A DNA stretch of 64,000 nucleotides from Cognatiluteimonas telluris (lineage in GTDB: Bacteria; Pseudomonadota; Gammaproteobacteria; Xanthomonadales; Xanthomonadaceae): assembly GCF_011320095.1 (NCBI RefSeq), contig NZ_JAANOY010000008.1, forward strand, positions 1 to 64,000, read 5' to 3'. The notes beneath the pieces are model-generated. The model saw only the letters and a program-made list of their open reading frames with translations, was not told the DNA's origin and did no database searches. Position numbers and translations under genes: made by a program. Below, piece after piece: positions 1 to 10,039 of the stretch. Numbering within the stretch: the first letter of the stretch is position 1; every line of letters starts with the position of its first letter.

Positions 1-79
1 CGCGGTACACCGCCGACCGGGGTCCGGACGTACGCTCTTCCGATGTGCCAGCGGTGCGGCATCCGGCGGCGCCCGCACG

Positions 80-1478
<1,399 letters not shown>

Positions 1479-1495
<17 letters not shown>

Positions 1496-1562
1496 ATTTC
1501 GCGCCGGGATCTCTCGCTGAAGTCGTGACGCCAGGTCGCGAAACTTCACTCTGACCCCCTTT
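1479..1562. repeat. 84-bp inverted-repeat element (GGGGTCAGAGTGAA family) at the pepA stop
   Basis: The left arm (1479-1499) reads AAAGGGGTCAGAGTGAATTT, and the right arm (about 1542-1562) is its near-perfect reverse complement. They enclose about 42 bases. Arms of this sequence are familiar to me from xanthomonad genomes, where they occur as dispersed REP-like units mobilised by RAYT transposases; that attribution is from memory. The element supplies the last codons and TGA of pepA and ends about 10 bases before holC. The transcript could fold into a long hairpin between the two genes. Confidence 0.75.
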
Positions 1563-1572
1563 CGGCTCTCCC

Positions 1573-1992
1573 ATGCGCGCCGACTTCTACCTGATCGCCA
1601 AGCCGCGCTTCCGCGAGGAGCCGCTGCGGCTGGTGTGCGAGTTGGCAAAGAAGGCCTACGACGCCAACCTGTGGACGCTGGTGCTGGCGCGCGATGCCGA
1701 ACAGGCCGAGGCGCTGGATGAGCTGCTGTGGGACATGGGCGATGACGCCTATATCCCGCACCAGGTCGCCGGCGACGAGGAAGACGAACTGACGCCCGTA
1801 TTGATCGCCACGCCCGACATCGATGCGCCGATGCGCGCGCTGGTGATCAACCTGCGCGACGCGGCGGTCGAAGGCGGCTTCGAGCGCGTGCTGGAAGTCG
1901 TGCCCGCCGACGACGACGCGCGCGAACCGCTGCGCGAGCGCTGGAAGCAGTACAAGGCGCGCGGGTTGCAGGTGCTCAAGCACGACATGTGA
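1573..1992 (+). CDS. holC: DNA polymerase III chi subunit
   Basis: 139 residues, the normal size for chi. Chi is the clamp-loader accessory protein that binds the C-terminal tail of SSB and, through psi (HolD), the clamp loader. The N-terminus [13 protein letters not shown] and the later [16 protein letters not shown] segment are characteristic: chi begins with a beta strand ending in a conserved Phe/Tyr and carries a W-x(5-7)-FIPH-like motif. The ATG at 1573 follows the repeat at the end of pepA, and no strong Shine-Dalgarno sequence is visible. The gene sits between pepA and valS, as in other Xanthomonadaceae. A probable psi gene (5674-5919) lies 3.7 kb downstream. Confidence 0.93.
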   Translation: MRADFYLIAKPRFREEPLRLVCELAKKAYDANLWTLVLARDAEQAEALDELLWDMGDDAYIPHQVAGDEEDELTPVLIATPDIDAPMRALVINLRDAAVEGGFERVLEVVPADDDAREPLRERWKQYKARGLQVLKHDM

Positions 1993-2115
1993 TTCCCTTC
2001 TCCCGCGCGCGGGAGAAGGTGCCCGAAGGGCGGATGAGGGCGCTTGCGCCAGTTCGCCAACGCGCGAAGAGCGCCCCCACCCCAAACCCTCTCCGCAAGC
2101 GGGAGAGGGGATAGA
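1991..2115. repeat. Pair of palindromic REP-like units between holC and valS
   Basis: The first unit (about 1994-2041) reads CCCTTCTCCCGCGCGCGGGA followed by GAAGGTGCCCGAAGGGCGGATGAGGG. The second (about 2088-2115) is CCCTCTCCGCAAGCGGGAGA followed by GGG. Each folds into a hairpin, and together they form a BIME-like pair in the 142-base holC-valS gap. A related unit is inserted inside valS at about 4038-4092. Confidence 0.75.
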
Positions 2116-2134
2116 AACCAATCGAAGCAACCCC

Positions 2135-5017
2135 ATGACCACCCTCGCCCCCGGCTACGACCCCACCCAGTTCGAAGCGCGCCTGTATGCGCAATGGGAG
2201 GCCAGCGGCGTGTTCAAGCCCAGCGGCCAGGGCAAGCCCTACGCGATCCTGCTGCCGCCGCCCAACGTGACCGGCACCCTGCACATGGGCCACGCCTTCC
2301 AGCACACGCTGCAGGACGCGCTGGTCCGCTACCACCGCATGCGCGGCTTCGACACGCTGTGGCAGATGGGCACCGACCACGCCGGCATCGCCACCGAGAT
2401 GGTGGTCTCGCGCAACCTCAAGCTCGAAGGCAAGGACGAGACGCGCGACTCGCTCGGCCGCGAACGCTTCATCGAGAAGGTCTGGCAGTGGCGCGGGCAG
2501 TCCGGCCACACCATCGAGCGGCAGATGCGCCGCCTGGGTACGTCGGGCGACTGGTCGCGCAGCGTGTTCACCATGGACCCGATGGCGGCGGACGCCGTTG
2601 TCGAGGCCTTCGTGCGCCTGCACGAGCAGGGCCTGGTCTATCGCGGGCAACGGCTGGTCAACTGGGATCCGGTGCTCAAGACCGCGATCTCGGACCTGGA
2701 AGTCGTCAACGAGGAGGAAGACGGCTTCCTGTGGTCGATCGCCTATCCGCTCAGCGACGGCAGCGGCTCGCTGGTGGTCGCCACCACGCGCCCGGAAACC
2801 ATGCTCGGCGACACCGCGGTGATGGTGCATCCGGACGACGAGCGCTACGCGCACCTGATCGGACGGTCGGTCACGCTGCCGCTCACCGGCCGCCAGATCC
2901 CGGTGATCGCCGATGCCTACGTCGATCGCGAATTCGGCACCGGCGTGGTCAAGGTCACGCCCGCGCACGACTTCAACGACTATGCGGTCGGGCAGCGGCA
3001 TGGCTTGCCGCTGATCAACATCTTCACGCCCGATGCCGCCACGAACTCCACCGTGCCCGAGCGCTATCGGGGCATCGACCGCTATGAAGCTCGCAAGCTC
3101 GTGCTCGCGGACCTCGATGAAGCCGGGCTGCTGGTCGACACCAGGCCGCACAAGCTGCAGGTGCCGCGCGGCGATCGCACCGGGCAGGTGATCGAGCCCT
3201 ATCTCACCGACCAGTGGTTCGTGAAGATGGACACGCTCGGCGCGCGCGGGTTGCAGCTGGTCGAAAGCAATGCCATCCAGCTGGTCCCCGGCAACTGGAT
3301 CAACACCTATCGCCACTGGATGGAAAACATCCAGGACTGGTGCATTTCCCGCCAGCTGTGGTGGGGGCATCGGATCCCGGCGTGGTACGACGCGCAGGGC
3401 CGCGTCTACGTCGGTCGCAACGAAGCCGAGGTCCGCGCCGCCAACGCACTCGGCGGGGATGTGACGTTGTCGCAGGACAACGACGTGCTCGAGACCTGGT
3501 TCTCGTCGGCGCTGTGGCCGTTCAGCACGCTGGGCTGGCCGGATGCCGGGCGCATGCGCGACCGCGGCTTCGATCGCTTCCTGCCATCGTCGGTGCTGGT
3601 CACCGGCTTCGACATCATTTTCTTCTGGGTCGCCCGGATGATCATGATGACCGACCACTTCACCGGGCAGGTGCCCTTCCACGACGTCTACATCACCGGC
3701 CTGGTGCGCGACAAGGACGGACAGAAGATGTCCAAGTCCAAGGGCAACATCCTGGATCCGATCGACATCATCGACGGCATCACGCTCGACGCGCTGCTGG
3801 CCAAGCGCACCTCGGGGCTGATGCAGCCGAAGATGGCGGAGAAGATCGAGAAGGCCACGCGTCGTGAATTCCCGGACGGCATTCCCGCCTTCGGCGCCGA
3901 CGCGCTGCGCTTCACCATGGCCGCGCTCGCCGGCCACGGCCGCGACATCAAGTTCGACCTGCAGCGCGCCGAGGGCTACAAGAACTTCTGCAACAAGCTG
4001 TGGAACGCGACCCGTTTCGTGCTGATGAACACCGAGTCCTTCTCCCTTCTCCCTCCGGGAGAAGGTGCCCCGCAGGGGTGGATGAGGGTGCGCAGCAGGT
4101 TGGACTCCACGGCAGCCCTGCCGGACACAGCGCCCGACGGCAACGGTGCAGTGGCGCCGCAGCCGAAGACCGACGCCGAGCGCTGGATCCTCGCGCAGCT
4201 GGCGAAAACCGCCAGCGAGGCCGAGCAGCACTTCGCCAGCTACCGCTTCGACCTGCTGGCGCAGGCGCTGTACGAATTCGCCTGGAACAGCTTCTGCGAC
4301 TGGTTCGTCGAGCTCGCCAAGCCGGCGCTCAACGGCGACCTCGCCTCCGCCGAAGGCCGTGCCGCGGCCGACAGCACCAGGCATACGTTGCTGTACGTGC
4401 TCGAGCGGCTGCTGGCACTGCTGCATCCGCTGATCCCGTTCGTCACCGAGGAGCTGTGGCAGTCGGTCGCGCCCAAGCTCGGCATCGGTGGCGACACGAT
4501 CATGCTGCAGGCGTATCCGCAGGCGGCGGAGCTGCCGGCCGCCGATGCGGACGCCGAGGCCGGCATCGAATGGCTCAAGGCGATGGTCACCGCGCTGCGC
4601 CGCGTGCGCAGCGAGCTCAACGTGCCTCCGGCGAAGCTGGTGACCTTGCTGCTTGCCGATGGTGATGCCAGCGATCGCGCACGCGTCGTCCGCTTCGCGT
4701 CCGAGCTGCGCTTCCTCAACAAGCTCGATCGGATCGAATGGCTCGACGCCGCCGACAGCGCGCCGCCCGCCGCCACCGCGGTGGTGGGCGCACTGAAGCT
4801 GCTGGTGCCGCTGGAAGGGCTGGTCGACCTCGACGCCGAGCGCGCACGGCTGGACAAGGAACTCGCGCGCGTCGCCGGCGAGCGCGGGAAGAGCGAAGCC
4901 AAGCTGGCGAAATTCAGCGACAAGGTGCCGGCGGCGGTGGTCGAGCAGGAGCGGCAGCGGCTGGCCGACTGGACCGCGCAGCACCAGGCCTTGCAGGCGC
5001 AGCGCCAGAAGCTCTGA
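2135..5017 (+). CDS. valS: Valyl-tRNA synthetase with an internal repeat-encoded insertion
   Basis: Class Ia synthetase that charges tRNA-Val and edits Thr-tRNA-Val. The HIGH motif is HMGH at residues 50-53 within [21 protein letters not shown] is at about 531-535 ([11 protein letters not shown]). The CP1 editing domain lies between them, and the C-terminus has the coiled-coil arm usual for ValS (about 890-960). Length is 960, slightly above the usual ~945. The surplus is explained by about 30 residues near 635-668 that interrupt the conserved stretch running from [11 protein letters not shown] to [11 protein letters not shown]. Part of the insert ([17 protein letters not shown]) is the in-frame translation of a palindromic repeat. 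The ATG at 2135 starts at the usual [10 protein letters not shown] terminus. Confidence 0.97.
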   Translation: MTTLAPGYDPTQFEARLYAQWEASGVFKPSGQGKPYAILLPPPNVTGTLHMGHAFQHTLQDALVRYHRMRGFDTLWQMGTDHAGIATEMVVSRNLKLEGKDETRDSLGRERFIEKVWQWRGQSGHTIERQMRRLGTSGDWSRSVFTMDPMAADAVVEAFVRLHEQGLVYRGQRLVNWDPVLKTAISDLEVVNEEEDGFLWSIAYPLSDGSGSLVVATTRPETMLGDTAVMVHPDDERYAHLIGRSVTLPLTGRQIPVIADAYVDREFGTGVVKVTPAHDFNDYAVGQRHGLPLINIFTPDAATNSTVPERYRGIDRYEARKLVLADLDEAGLLVDTRPHKLQVPRGDRTGQVIEPYLTDQWFVKMDTLGARGLQLVESNAIQLVPGNWINTYRHWMENIQDWCISRQLWWGHRIPAWYDAQGRVYVGRNEAEVRAANALGGDVTLSQDNDVLETWFSSALWPFSTLGWPDAGRMRDRGFDRFLPSSVLVTGFDIIFFWVARMIMMTDHFTGQVPFHDVYITGLVRDKDGQKMSKSKGNILDPIDIIDGITLDALLAKRTSGLMQPKMAEKIEKATRREFPDGIPAFGADALRFTMAALAGHGRDIKFDLQRAEGYKNFCNKLWNATRFVLMNTESFSLLPPGEGAPQGWMRVRSRLDSTAALPDTAPDGNGAVAPQPKTDAERWILAQLAKTASEAEQHFASYRFDLLAQALYEFAWNSFCDWFVELAKPALNGDLASAEGRAAADSTRHTLLYVLERLLALLHPLIPFVTEELWQSVAPKLGIGGDTIMLQAYPQAAELPAADADAEAGIEWLKAMVTALRRVRSELNVPPAKLVTLLLADGDASDRARVVRFASELRFLNKLDRIEWLDAADSAPPAATAVVGALKLLVPLEGLVDLDAERARLDKELARVAGERGKSEAKLAKFSDKVPAAVVEQERQRLADWTAQHQALQAQRQKL
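4038..4092. repeat. REP-like palindromic unit inserted in frame inside valS
   Basis: CCTTCTCCCTTCTCCCTCCG followed by GGAGAAGGTGCCCCGCAGGGGTGGATGAGGG matches the first intergenic unit at 1994-2041 almost base for base outside the loops. Stem 1 pairs CTTCTCCC with GGGAGAAG, and stem 2 pairs GCCCC with GGGGT. It is read through in frame as part of ValS, between the catalytic and anticodon-binding parts. Confidence 0.8.
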
Positions 5018-5053
5018 TGCGCCGTTGATCGGACGCTTTTCGCAACGCATTGC

Positions 5054-5131
5054 GTAGGAGCGGCTTCAGCCGGGAGCTCCTGCAACCGTCCTGGACAGCG
5101 GGAGAGCGCTCGCGGCTGAAGCCGCCCCTAC
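5054..5131. repeat. Inverted pair of GTAGGAGCGGCTTCAGCCG repeats
   Basis: The left arm GTAGGAGCGGCTTCAGCCG (5054-5072) is answered by CGGCTGAAGCCGCCCCTAC (5112-5131) in the gap between valS and rimI, which converge here. The same unit recurs singly at about 18289-18311. The pair could fold into one long hairpin and act as a bidirectional transcription barrier, but no T-tract is present. Confidence 0.75.
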
Positions 5132-5150
5132 CGGCGATCGCCTGCGCGCC

Positions 5151-5633
5151 CTAGTCGGCGAACAACTCCTTCGCCATTACGATCGCATCCTCGCGGCCGC
5201 CGCGGGCCGGGTAATAGCGTGGGCGGCGGCCGATCTCGTTGAAACCTTCATCGTGGTACAGCGCGATCGCGACGGTGTTGGACGGCCGCACCTCGAGGAA
5301 CACCCGCTGCGCGCCGCGTCCTTGCGCCAGCCGCAGCAGCGCCCGCAGCAGGCGCCGCCCGTGGCCCTGGCCCTGCTGCTCCGGCGCGGTGCAGACATTG
5401 AGCACGTGGGCCTCGTCGGCGGCGATGCTGAGCATGCCGTAGCCGATGATCGCGCCGTCGCGCTGCAACACCCACGCCGGATAATCGGCGCGCAGGCAAT
5501 CCTGGAAGATCCCGCGCGTCCACGGAAACGGATACGCGCGCAGCTCGATCGCCAGCACCGCGTCCAGATCCTCGTCGCGCATCGGGCGCAGGCCGGCCAG
5601 CGTGGCGCCGGCCTCGGACGCGCGCGCGCTCAT
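5151..5633 (-). CDS. rimI: [Ribosomal protein S18]-alanine N-acetyltransferase
   Basis: GNAT-fold enzyme that acetylates the N-terminal Ala of ribosomal protein S18 with acetyl-CoA. 160 residues. The acetyl-CoA binding motif A is QQGQGHGRRLLRALL (about residues 85-99), preceded by the beta-4 strand AHVLNVCTAPE typical of RimI. Late in the protein, the segment ALYHDEGFNEIGRRPRYY matches the substrate-site region of the family. It lies 40 bases downstream of a probable holD on the same strand; holD-rimI is also the order in enterobacteria. The start at 5633 gives an N-terminus about 10 residues longer than E. coli RimI; an internal Met18 is an alternative. Confidence 0.92.
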   Translation of the reverse strand: MSARASEAGATLAGLRPMRDEDLDAVLAIELRAYPFPWTRGIFQDCLRADYPAWVLQRDGAIIGYGMLSIAADEAHVLNVCTAPEQQGQGHGRRLLRALLRLAQGRGAQRVFLEVRPSNTVAIALYHDEGFNEIGRRPRYYPARGGREDAIVMAKELFAD

Positions 5634-5673
5634 GCCCGGCCGCGCATGCGGGAACGCCCGGCACCCGGCGCGA

Positions 5674-5919
5674 TCACGCCCGCCTCCTGAGGCTCCTCAG
5701 CCGCGGCCACAGCGCACGCTTGCCGCCGGGATTGCCGCGCACGGTCGCGGTCGGCGGCAGCGCCCGCAGCACGTCGGCGACCGAGGGCGCCTGCGCGTCG
5801 CAACCGGCCGCGCGCAGCAGCGCGTGCAGCAGCGGATCGTCGGGCAGCTCCGGCGGCGCCAGCACCATCGGCGCATGGCCGAGGGCGGCGAGGATCTCGC
5901 GCTGGACGTCATCCCACAT
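5674..5919 (-). CDS. holD: Probable DNA polymerase III psi subunit, very short
   Basis: 81 residues. Two ends match what I remember of E. coli psi. The N-terminus (MWDDVQREILAALGHAPMVL) parallels the chi-binding helix and the following W/L strand. The C-terminus has R61-x-N63-P64-x2-K67-x-A69-L70-W71, the same spacing as the RANPTARAALW segment of E. coli HolD. Position also fits: it lies immediately upstream of rimI on the same strand, as holD does in E. coli. It is about 50 residues shorter than E. coli psi (137). The function would be to bridge chi (HolC) to the clamp loader. Most annotations would leave this hypothetical; I think psi is more likely than not. Confidence 0.72.
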   Translation of the reverse strand: MWDDVQREILAALGHAPMVLAPPELPDDPLLHALLRAAGCDAQAPSVADVLRALPPTATVRGNPGGKRALWPRLRSLRRRA

Positions 5920-5929
5920 CGCGGTCGAC

Positions 5930-6721
5930 TCAGTTGCCGCCGTGGCGCCGGCGCAGCCACAGCACGGGCCCGGACAGCGCGTACAACGCGGCGGCCGCGA
6001 GCAGCATCTTCGGCGGATCGATCACCAGCGCGATCAGCACCGCCAGCACGACCACGATCACGAAGAACGGCACCCGGTCGCCGCGCGCGCCGCCGGCGCC
6101 CTTGAAGCTGCTGTAGCGGATGCGGCTGACCATCAGCAGCGCGGCGACCACGGTCACCACGATGGCGAGATGGCGCAGCTGCACCCCGGTGTAATGCAGC
6201 CCGTTGCAGGTCCACACGAAACTCGCCATCAGGCCCGCGGCCGCCGGACTGGCCAGGCCGATGAACCAGCGCTTGTCGACCTGCGCGACCTGGCTGTTGA
6301 AGCGCGCCAGCCGCAGCGCCGCGCACGCGGCGTACAGGAAGGCGGTCAGCCAGCCGATCCTGCCGGCGGTCATGCCATCGAGCTTGAGAGACGACAGCGC
6401 CCAGTAGTACATCACCAGCGCCGGCGCCATGCCGAAGCTGACCAGGTCGGCCAGCGAGTCGTACTGCACGCCGAACTCGCTCTGGGTATTGGTCAGCCGC
6501 GCCACCCGGCCGTCGAGGCCATCGAGCACCGCGGCGATGAAAATGGCCACGCAGGCCGCATCGAAGCGCCCCTGCGAGGCGGCGATGATCGCGAAGAAGC
6601 CGGCGAACAGCCCGCCGGTGGTGAACAGGTTCGGCAACAGGTAGATGCCGCGGCTGCGCGGGCGCGGGCGCGGGGTTTGCTGACCGGGGCCGCCAGCGGG
6701 GTCGTCGTCACGCTTGTCCAT
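5930..6721 (-). CDS. pssA: CDP-diacylglycerol--serine O-phosphatidyltransferase
   Basis: Inner-membrane enzyme that makes phosphatidylserine from CDP-diacylglycerol and serine, the first step to phosphatidylethanolamine. The CDP-alcohol phosphotransferase motif D-G-x2-A-R-x8-G-x3-D-x3-D is complete: D70, G71, A74, R75, G84, D88 and D92. Several hydrophobic segments follow (about 27-65, 95-115, 125-140 and onward to about 250). The first ~24 residues are charged and proline-rich. At 263 residues it belongs to the membrane-integral type II enzymes. It ends 10 bases before the probable holD on the same strand, so pssA-holD-rimI may be one transcript. Confidence 0.93.
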   Translation of the reverse strand: MDKRDDDPAGGPGQQTPRPRPRSRGIYLLPNLFTTGGLFAGFFAIIAASQGRFDAACVAIFIAAVLDGLDGRVARLTNTQSEFGVQYDSLADLVSFGMAPALVMYYWALSSLKLDGMTAGRIGWLTAFLYAACAALRLARFNSQVAQVDKRWFIGLASPAAAGLMASFVWTCNGLHYTGVQLRHLAIVVTVVAALLMVSRIRYSSFKGAGGARGDRVPFFVIVVVLAVLIALVIDPPKMLLAAAALYALSGPVLWLRRRHGGN

Positions 6722-6794
6722 CGCGCCAGTCTAGCGGGCTTGCACCGCCGTCGGCACGGTGCTGGAATCGCTGCCCGTCCCGCGGAAAACCGCC

Positions 6795-7220
6795 ATGGCC
6801 AGCCGAACGATCCCCACCCTCCTGTTCGTCGCGCTGCTCGCTGCCGCCACGATGTCCGGCGCCACAGACCTGTATCAGTGGAAGGACGCCAAGGGCGTCA
6901 CCCATTACACCGATTCCCCGCCGCCCAAGGGCCAGTTCCAGTCGCGCAGCGTGGTGGTGCCTGAGGGCACGCCGGCGCCGGCGCAGGCCGCCACGCCCGC
7001 CGCGACCCCGCCGAAGCCGACCATCGCCAGTGCCAACTGCACCCTGGCCAAGTCCAATCGCGATCGCCTGCAGGCCGGCGGCGCCGTGGGGCCCGACAAC
7101 GACGGTGACGGCAAGCCCGACAGCACGTTCAATGCCGAGCAGATGGCACAGCAGAAACAGCTGGCCGAATCGGACATCACGCGCTGGTGTGGCGAGGCGA
7201 CGGCCACCCCCGCGCCTTGA
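6795..7220 (+). CDS. Secreted DUF4124-domain protein
   Basis: 141 residues. A signal peptide (MASRTIPTLLFVALLAAATM, with cleavage probably after SGA) precedes the DUF4124 core LYQWKDAKGVTHYTDSPPPKG (about residues 25-45), the short YxWxDxxGxxxYSDxPP motif of this periplasmic family. A proline/alanine-rich linker and a C-terminal part with two Cys (NCTLAKSN and RWCGEA) follow. The ATG at 6795 was chosen because it starts the signal peptide. A second DUF4124 gene overlaps its stop codon by four bases. The role of the domain is not known to me. Confidence 0.85.
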   Translation: MASRTIPTLLFVALLAAATMSGATDLYQWKDAKGVTHYTDSPPPKGQFQSRSVVVPEGTPAPAQAATPAATPPKPTIASANCTLAKSNRDRLQAGGAVGPDNDGDGKPDSTFNAEQMAQQKQLAESDITRWCGEATATPAP

Positions 7221-7492
7221 ACGCACGCTGGGCCATCGTCGCCGGCGCTCTGCTCGGTGCCGGCCTGGCCTGGTGGTTGTCGCGCGAGCCTGCGGACGTG
7301 GTCCAAGCGCGGCAACGACGCGCCGAACAGGCCGCGGCCGCCACCGCGCGCGACGCCATCCCCAGCCTCTACCGCTGGCGTGATGCCAGCGGCGTCCTGC
7401 ATGTGAGCGACCAGCCACCCAAAGGTCGCAAATACGAACGCATCGATGCCCGTGCGCCGTCCGGGATCGAGGTCCACGGCGACCGCGACTAG
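7217..7492 (+). CDS. Small membrane-anchored DUF4124-like protein
   Basis: 91 residues from the TTG at 7217, which overlaps the preceding stop (TTGA); an upstream extension to 7187 is open. One N-terminal membrane segment (about [17 protein letters not shown]) is followed by an Ala/Arg-rich linker and the DUF4124 core [20 protein letters not shown], so the protein should face the periplasm. It shares the domain with its upstream neighbour and is probably co-translated with it. The start codon is uncertain; the reading frame is supported by the domain. Confidence 0.75.
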   Translation: MNARWAIVAGALLGAGLAWWLSREPADVVQARQRRAEQAAAATARDAIPSLYRWRDASGVLHVSDQPPKGRKYERIDARAPSGIEVHGDRD

Positions 7493-7620
7493 GCGCCGCC
7501 AGGCGCCACGTTGCTCCGGTTCCCGCTGCCGTCCCCGCCCGCGTCGGGCCATGCGCCCGCGCCCGGCGCTCCGGCCGCGCATGGCAGAATGGGATTTCCC
7601 CTTCGTCATCCCGAATCCCG

Positions 7621-9369
7621 ATGCGCCTGTCGCAGTTCCACCTTCGCACCAGCAAGGAAACCCCCGCCGATGCCGAGATCGTCAGCCACCAGCTGATGCT
7701 CAAGGCCGGCATGCTGCGCAAGCTCGCCGCCGGCCTCTACACCTGGTCGCCGCTGGGCCTGCGCGTGCTGCGCAAGGTCGAACACGTGGTGCGCGATGAA
7801 ATGAACCGAAGCGGTGCGATCGAACTGCTGATGCCGACCATCCAGCCGCGCGAGCTGTGGGAGGAAACCGGGCGCTGGGAGAAGTTCGGCCCGCAGCTGC
7901 TGAAGATCCGCGACCGCAAGGAGGCGCAGTACTGCTACGCGCCGACAGCGGAGGAAGTGATCACCGATTTCGCGCGCAACGAGCTGGCCAGCTACAAGCA
8001 GCTGCCGGTGAATTTCTACCAGATCCAGACCAAGTTCCGCGACGAGATCCGGCCGCGTTTCGGCGTGATGCGCGCGCGCGAGTTCGTGATGAAGGATGCC
8101 TACTCCTTCCATCTGGACGAAGCGTCGCTGCAGGCCGAATACCGCAACATGTACGACACCTACGCGCGCATCTTCACCCGCCTGGGCCTGAAGTTCCGAG
8201 CGGTGTTCGCTGACACCGGCGCGATCGGCGGCAGCGCGTCGCACGAGTTCCACGTCCTGGCCGACTCGGGCGAAGATGCGATCGCGTACGCGATGGATGC
8301 CAGCGGAAGCGACGCCTCCGACTACGCGGCCAACGTCGAGCTGGCCGAAGCCTTGGCGCCCGGCGCGCGTCCTGCCGCCGCCGAAGCGATGCGCAAGGTC
8401 GACACGCCGACGCAGAAGACCTGCGAGGACGTTGCCGCACTGCTCGGCCTGCCGCTGCAGCGCACGGTGAAGTCGGTGGCGCTGATGTCCCGGGAAGCGG
8501 TCGAAGGCAAGCCCGTCGAGCGCTTCGTGCTGGCGCTGGTGCGCGGCGACCACCTCATCAACGAGATCAAGCTGGCCAAGCTGCCGGGCCTGGCCGAATA
8601 CCGGCTGGCGACCGAAGCGGAAATCCTCGAGCACCTGGGCAGCGAGCCTGGCTTCCTGGGCCCGGTCGCGCCGCGCAAGGCCATCCATGTCATCGCCGAT
8701 CGCAGCGTCGCGGCGATGGCGGACTTCGTCGTCGGCGCCAACGAAGCCGGCTATCACCTGGCGGGCGTCAACTGGGGCCGCGACCTGCCCGAGCCCGCGC
8801 GGGTGGCCGACATCCGCAACGTCGTCGAAGGCGACCTGTCGCCCGACGGTCGCGGCACGCTGGGCATCGCGCGCGGGATCGAGGTCGGGCACGTTTTCGC
8901 GCTCGGGCGCAAATATTCCGAAGCCATGGGCTGCACGGTGCTCGATGCCGGCGGCAAGGCGGTGATGCCGCTGATGGGCTGCTACGGCATCGGCGTGTCG
9001 CGCATCGTCGCCGCCGCGATCGAGCAGAACCACGACGACGCCGGCATCCTCTGGCCCGAGGCGATGGCGCCGTGGCAGGTCGCCGTGTGCGTCATCAATC
9101 CGAAATCCGACCCGGCCGTCAGCGACGCCGCCGATGCGCTCTATCGCGAGCTGTCCGCGGCCGGCATCGATACCGCGCTCGACGATCGCGGCCTGCGTGC
9201 CGGGGCGATGTTCGCCGACATCGAGCTGATCGGCATTCCACATCGCATCGTGGTGTCCGAGCGCGGACTGGCGGCGGGCACGTTCGAATACCGCGCGCGC
9301 GGCGCTGCCGACTCCGAGCAGCTCGATCGCGGCGCGCTGCTCGCGCGCTTCGGCATTGCGCAGGCGTAA
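7621..9369 (+). CDS. proS: Prolyl-tRNA synthetase, bacterial type with editing domain
   Basis: Class II synthetase that charges tRNA-Pro. The 582 residues match the bacterial architecture: N-terminal catalytic part with motif 2 ([31 protein letters not shown]), a YbaK-like insertion domain at about 220-390 that clears Ala-tRNA-Pro, motif 3 ([17 protein letters not shown] at about 450-466) and the anticodon-binding domain (about 480-582). The start [20 protein letters not shown] is the family's normal N-terminus. The last 18 codons are partly repeated just downstream of the stop. Confidence 0.97.
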   Translation: MRLSQFHLRTSKETPADAEIVSHQLMLKAGMLRKLAAGLYTWSPLGLRVLRKVEHVVRDEMNRSGAIELLMPTIQPRELWEETGRWEKFGPQLLKIRDRKEAQYCYAPTAEEVITDFARNELASYKQLPVNFYQIQTKFRDEIRPRFGVMRAREFVMKDAYSFHLDEASLQAEYRNMYDTYARIFTRLGLKFRAVFADTGAIGGSASHEFHVLADSGEDAIAYAMDASGSDASDYAANVELAEALAPGARPAAAEAMRKVDTPTQKTCEDVAALLGLPLQRTVKSVALMSREAVEGKPVERFVLALVRGDHLINEIKLAKLPGLAEYRLATEAEILEHLGSEPGFLGPVAPRKAIHVIADRSVAAMADFVVGANEAGYHLAGVNWGRDLPEPARVADIRNVVEGDLSPDGRGTLGIARGIEVGHVFALGRKYSEAMGCTVLDAGGKAVMPLMGCYGIGVSRIVAAAIEQNHDDAGILWPEAMAPWQVAVCVINPKSDPAVSDAADALYRELSAAGIDTALDDRGLRAGAMFADIELIGIPHRIVVSERGLAAGTFEYRARGAADSEQLDRGALLARFGIAQA

Positions 9370-9459
9370 GCGGCGCGCTGGACGCGGCTGGATCGAACAG
9401 TTCGATCGCAGCGCGTCGCCCGCACGCCCCGGCGTTGCGAAGGCGCAAAGCGGCGCGCT
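9316..9459 (+). repeat. Degenerate tandem duplication of the proS 3' end
   Basis: Copy A (9316-9380) is the proS C-terminus plus a few bases after the stop; copy B (9395-9459) lies in the intergenic region. Their translations align codon for codon over 17 positions: [17 protein letters not shown] against EQFDRSASPARPGVAKA. Both are followed by CGGCGCGCT. Copy B lacks the stop (CAA in place of TAA) and has one extra base after it. Copy B is not part of a gene I can support. Confidence 0.7.
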
Positions 9460-9546
9460 CCAAGTCGAGCGGTTTACGCACGCGGTTCGCGCGCATAGCA
9501 TGTCCGGCTTGCCACATCGTGGCGTGGTCTTTTCCCGGAGTGTCCA

Positions 9547-9918
9547 ATGCCCATCGACGTCAACACGCTGTCCGTCCGCGAACTCGACCAGCTGATCAAC
9601 CAGGCGAAAAAGCGCAAGACGACCCTGGCCAAGCGCAAGCCGATCGCGCTGGTGCGCCGCAAGCTGACCCAGTTGGCGAAGGCCGAGGGCTATCGCATCG
9701 ACGAGCTGTTCGGCGGCAAGGCGCCGGCTTCCACGGGCGAGGCCAAGCCCGCGTCGAAAGCCCGCAAGGGCAAGGGCAAGCCGACCGGCAAGGTCGCGCC
9801 GAAATACCGCAACCCGGCCAACCCGGCGGAAACCTGGGCCGGCCGCGGCCAGGCCCCGCGCTGGCTGGCCGCCGAGCTGAAGTCGGGCAAGACGCTCGAG
9901 GATTTCCTGATCCGCTAG
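9547..9918 (+). CDS. H-NS family histone-like nucleoid protein
   Basis: 123 residues. The N-terminal helical part (about 5-50) should mediate oligomerisation. A Lys/Gly/Pro-rich linker (about 60-85) leads to the C-terminal DNA-binding domain KYRNPANPAETWAGRGQAPR followed by WL (about 88-109). That domain matches the KYR(N/D)P..P..TW(S/T)GRGRAPRW core of H-NS, with the Q/RGR-type AT-minor-groove loop here as GRGQAP. It would bind and silence AT-rich DNA. A single-gene unit in a 177-base upstream gap that also holds the proS duplication. Xanthomonads carry more than one H-NS paralogue, so I give no symbol. Confidence 0.88.
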   Translation: MPIDVNTLSVRELDQLINQAKKRKTTLAKRKPIALVRRKLTQLAKAEGYRIDELFGGKAPASTGEAKPASKARKGKGKPTGKVAPKYRNPANPAETWAGRGQAPRWLAAELKSGKTLEDFLIR

Positions 9919-10039
9919 GCATCCTTCCCCAGCGCGGCTCCTGCCGCGCGCGATGGTGCGCGGTCGCCTTGGTGCGTGCTCGCCCCGCTCGCCTTGGCTC
10001 GTGCGTGCTTGGACGACCCATCAAGCAGGAGCAGGGAAC

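Noticed and set aside
1976..5050. A 1024-codon minus-strand open frame antisense to valS
   Set aside because: It has no recognisable domain, is low in Lys and rich in Arg, Gly and Ala, as expected of shadow frames in GC-rich DNA, and lies opposite a certain valS.
7606..9501. Minus-strand open frame opposite proS
   Set aside because: A GC-rich shadow of proS; no start region or family support.
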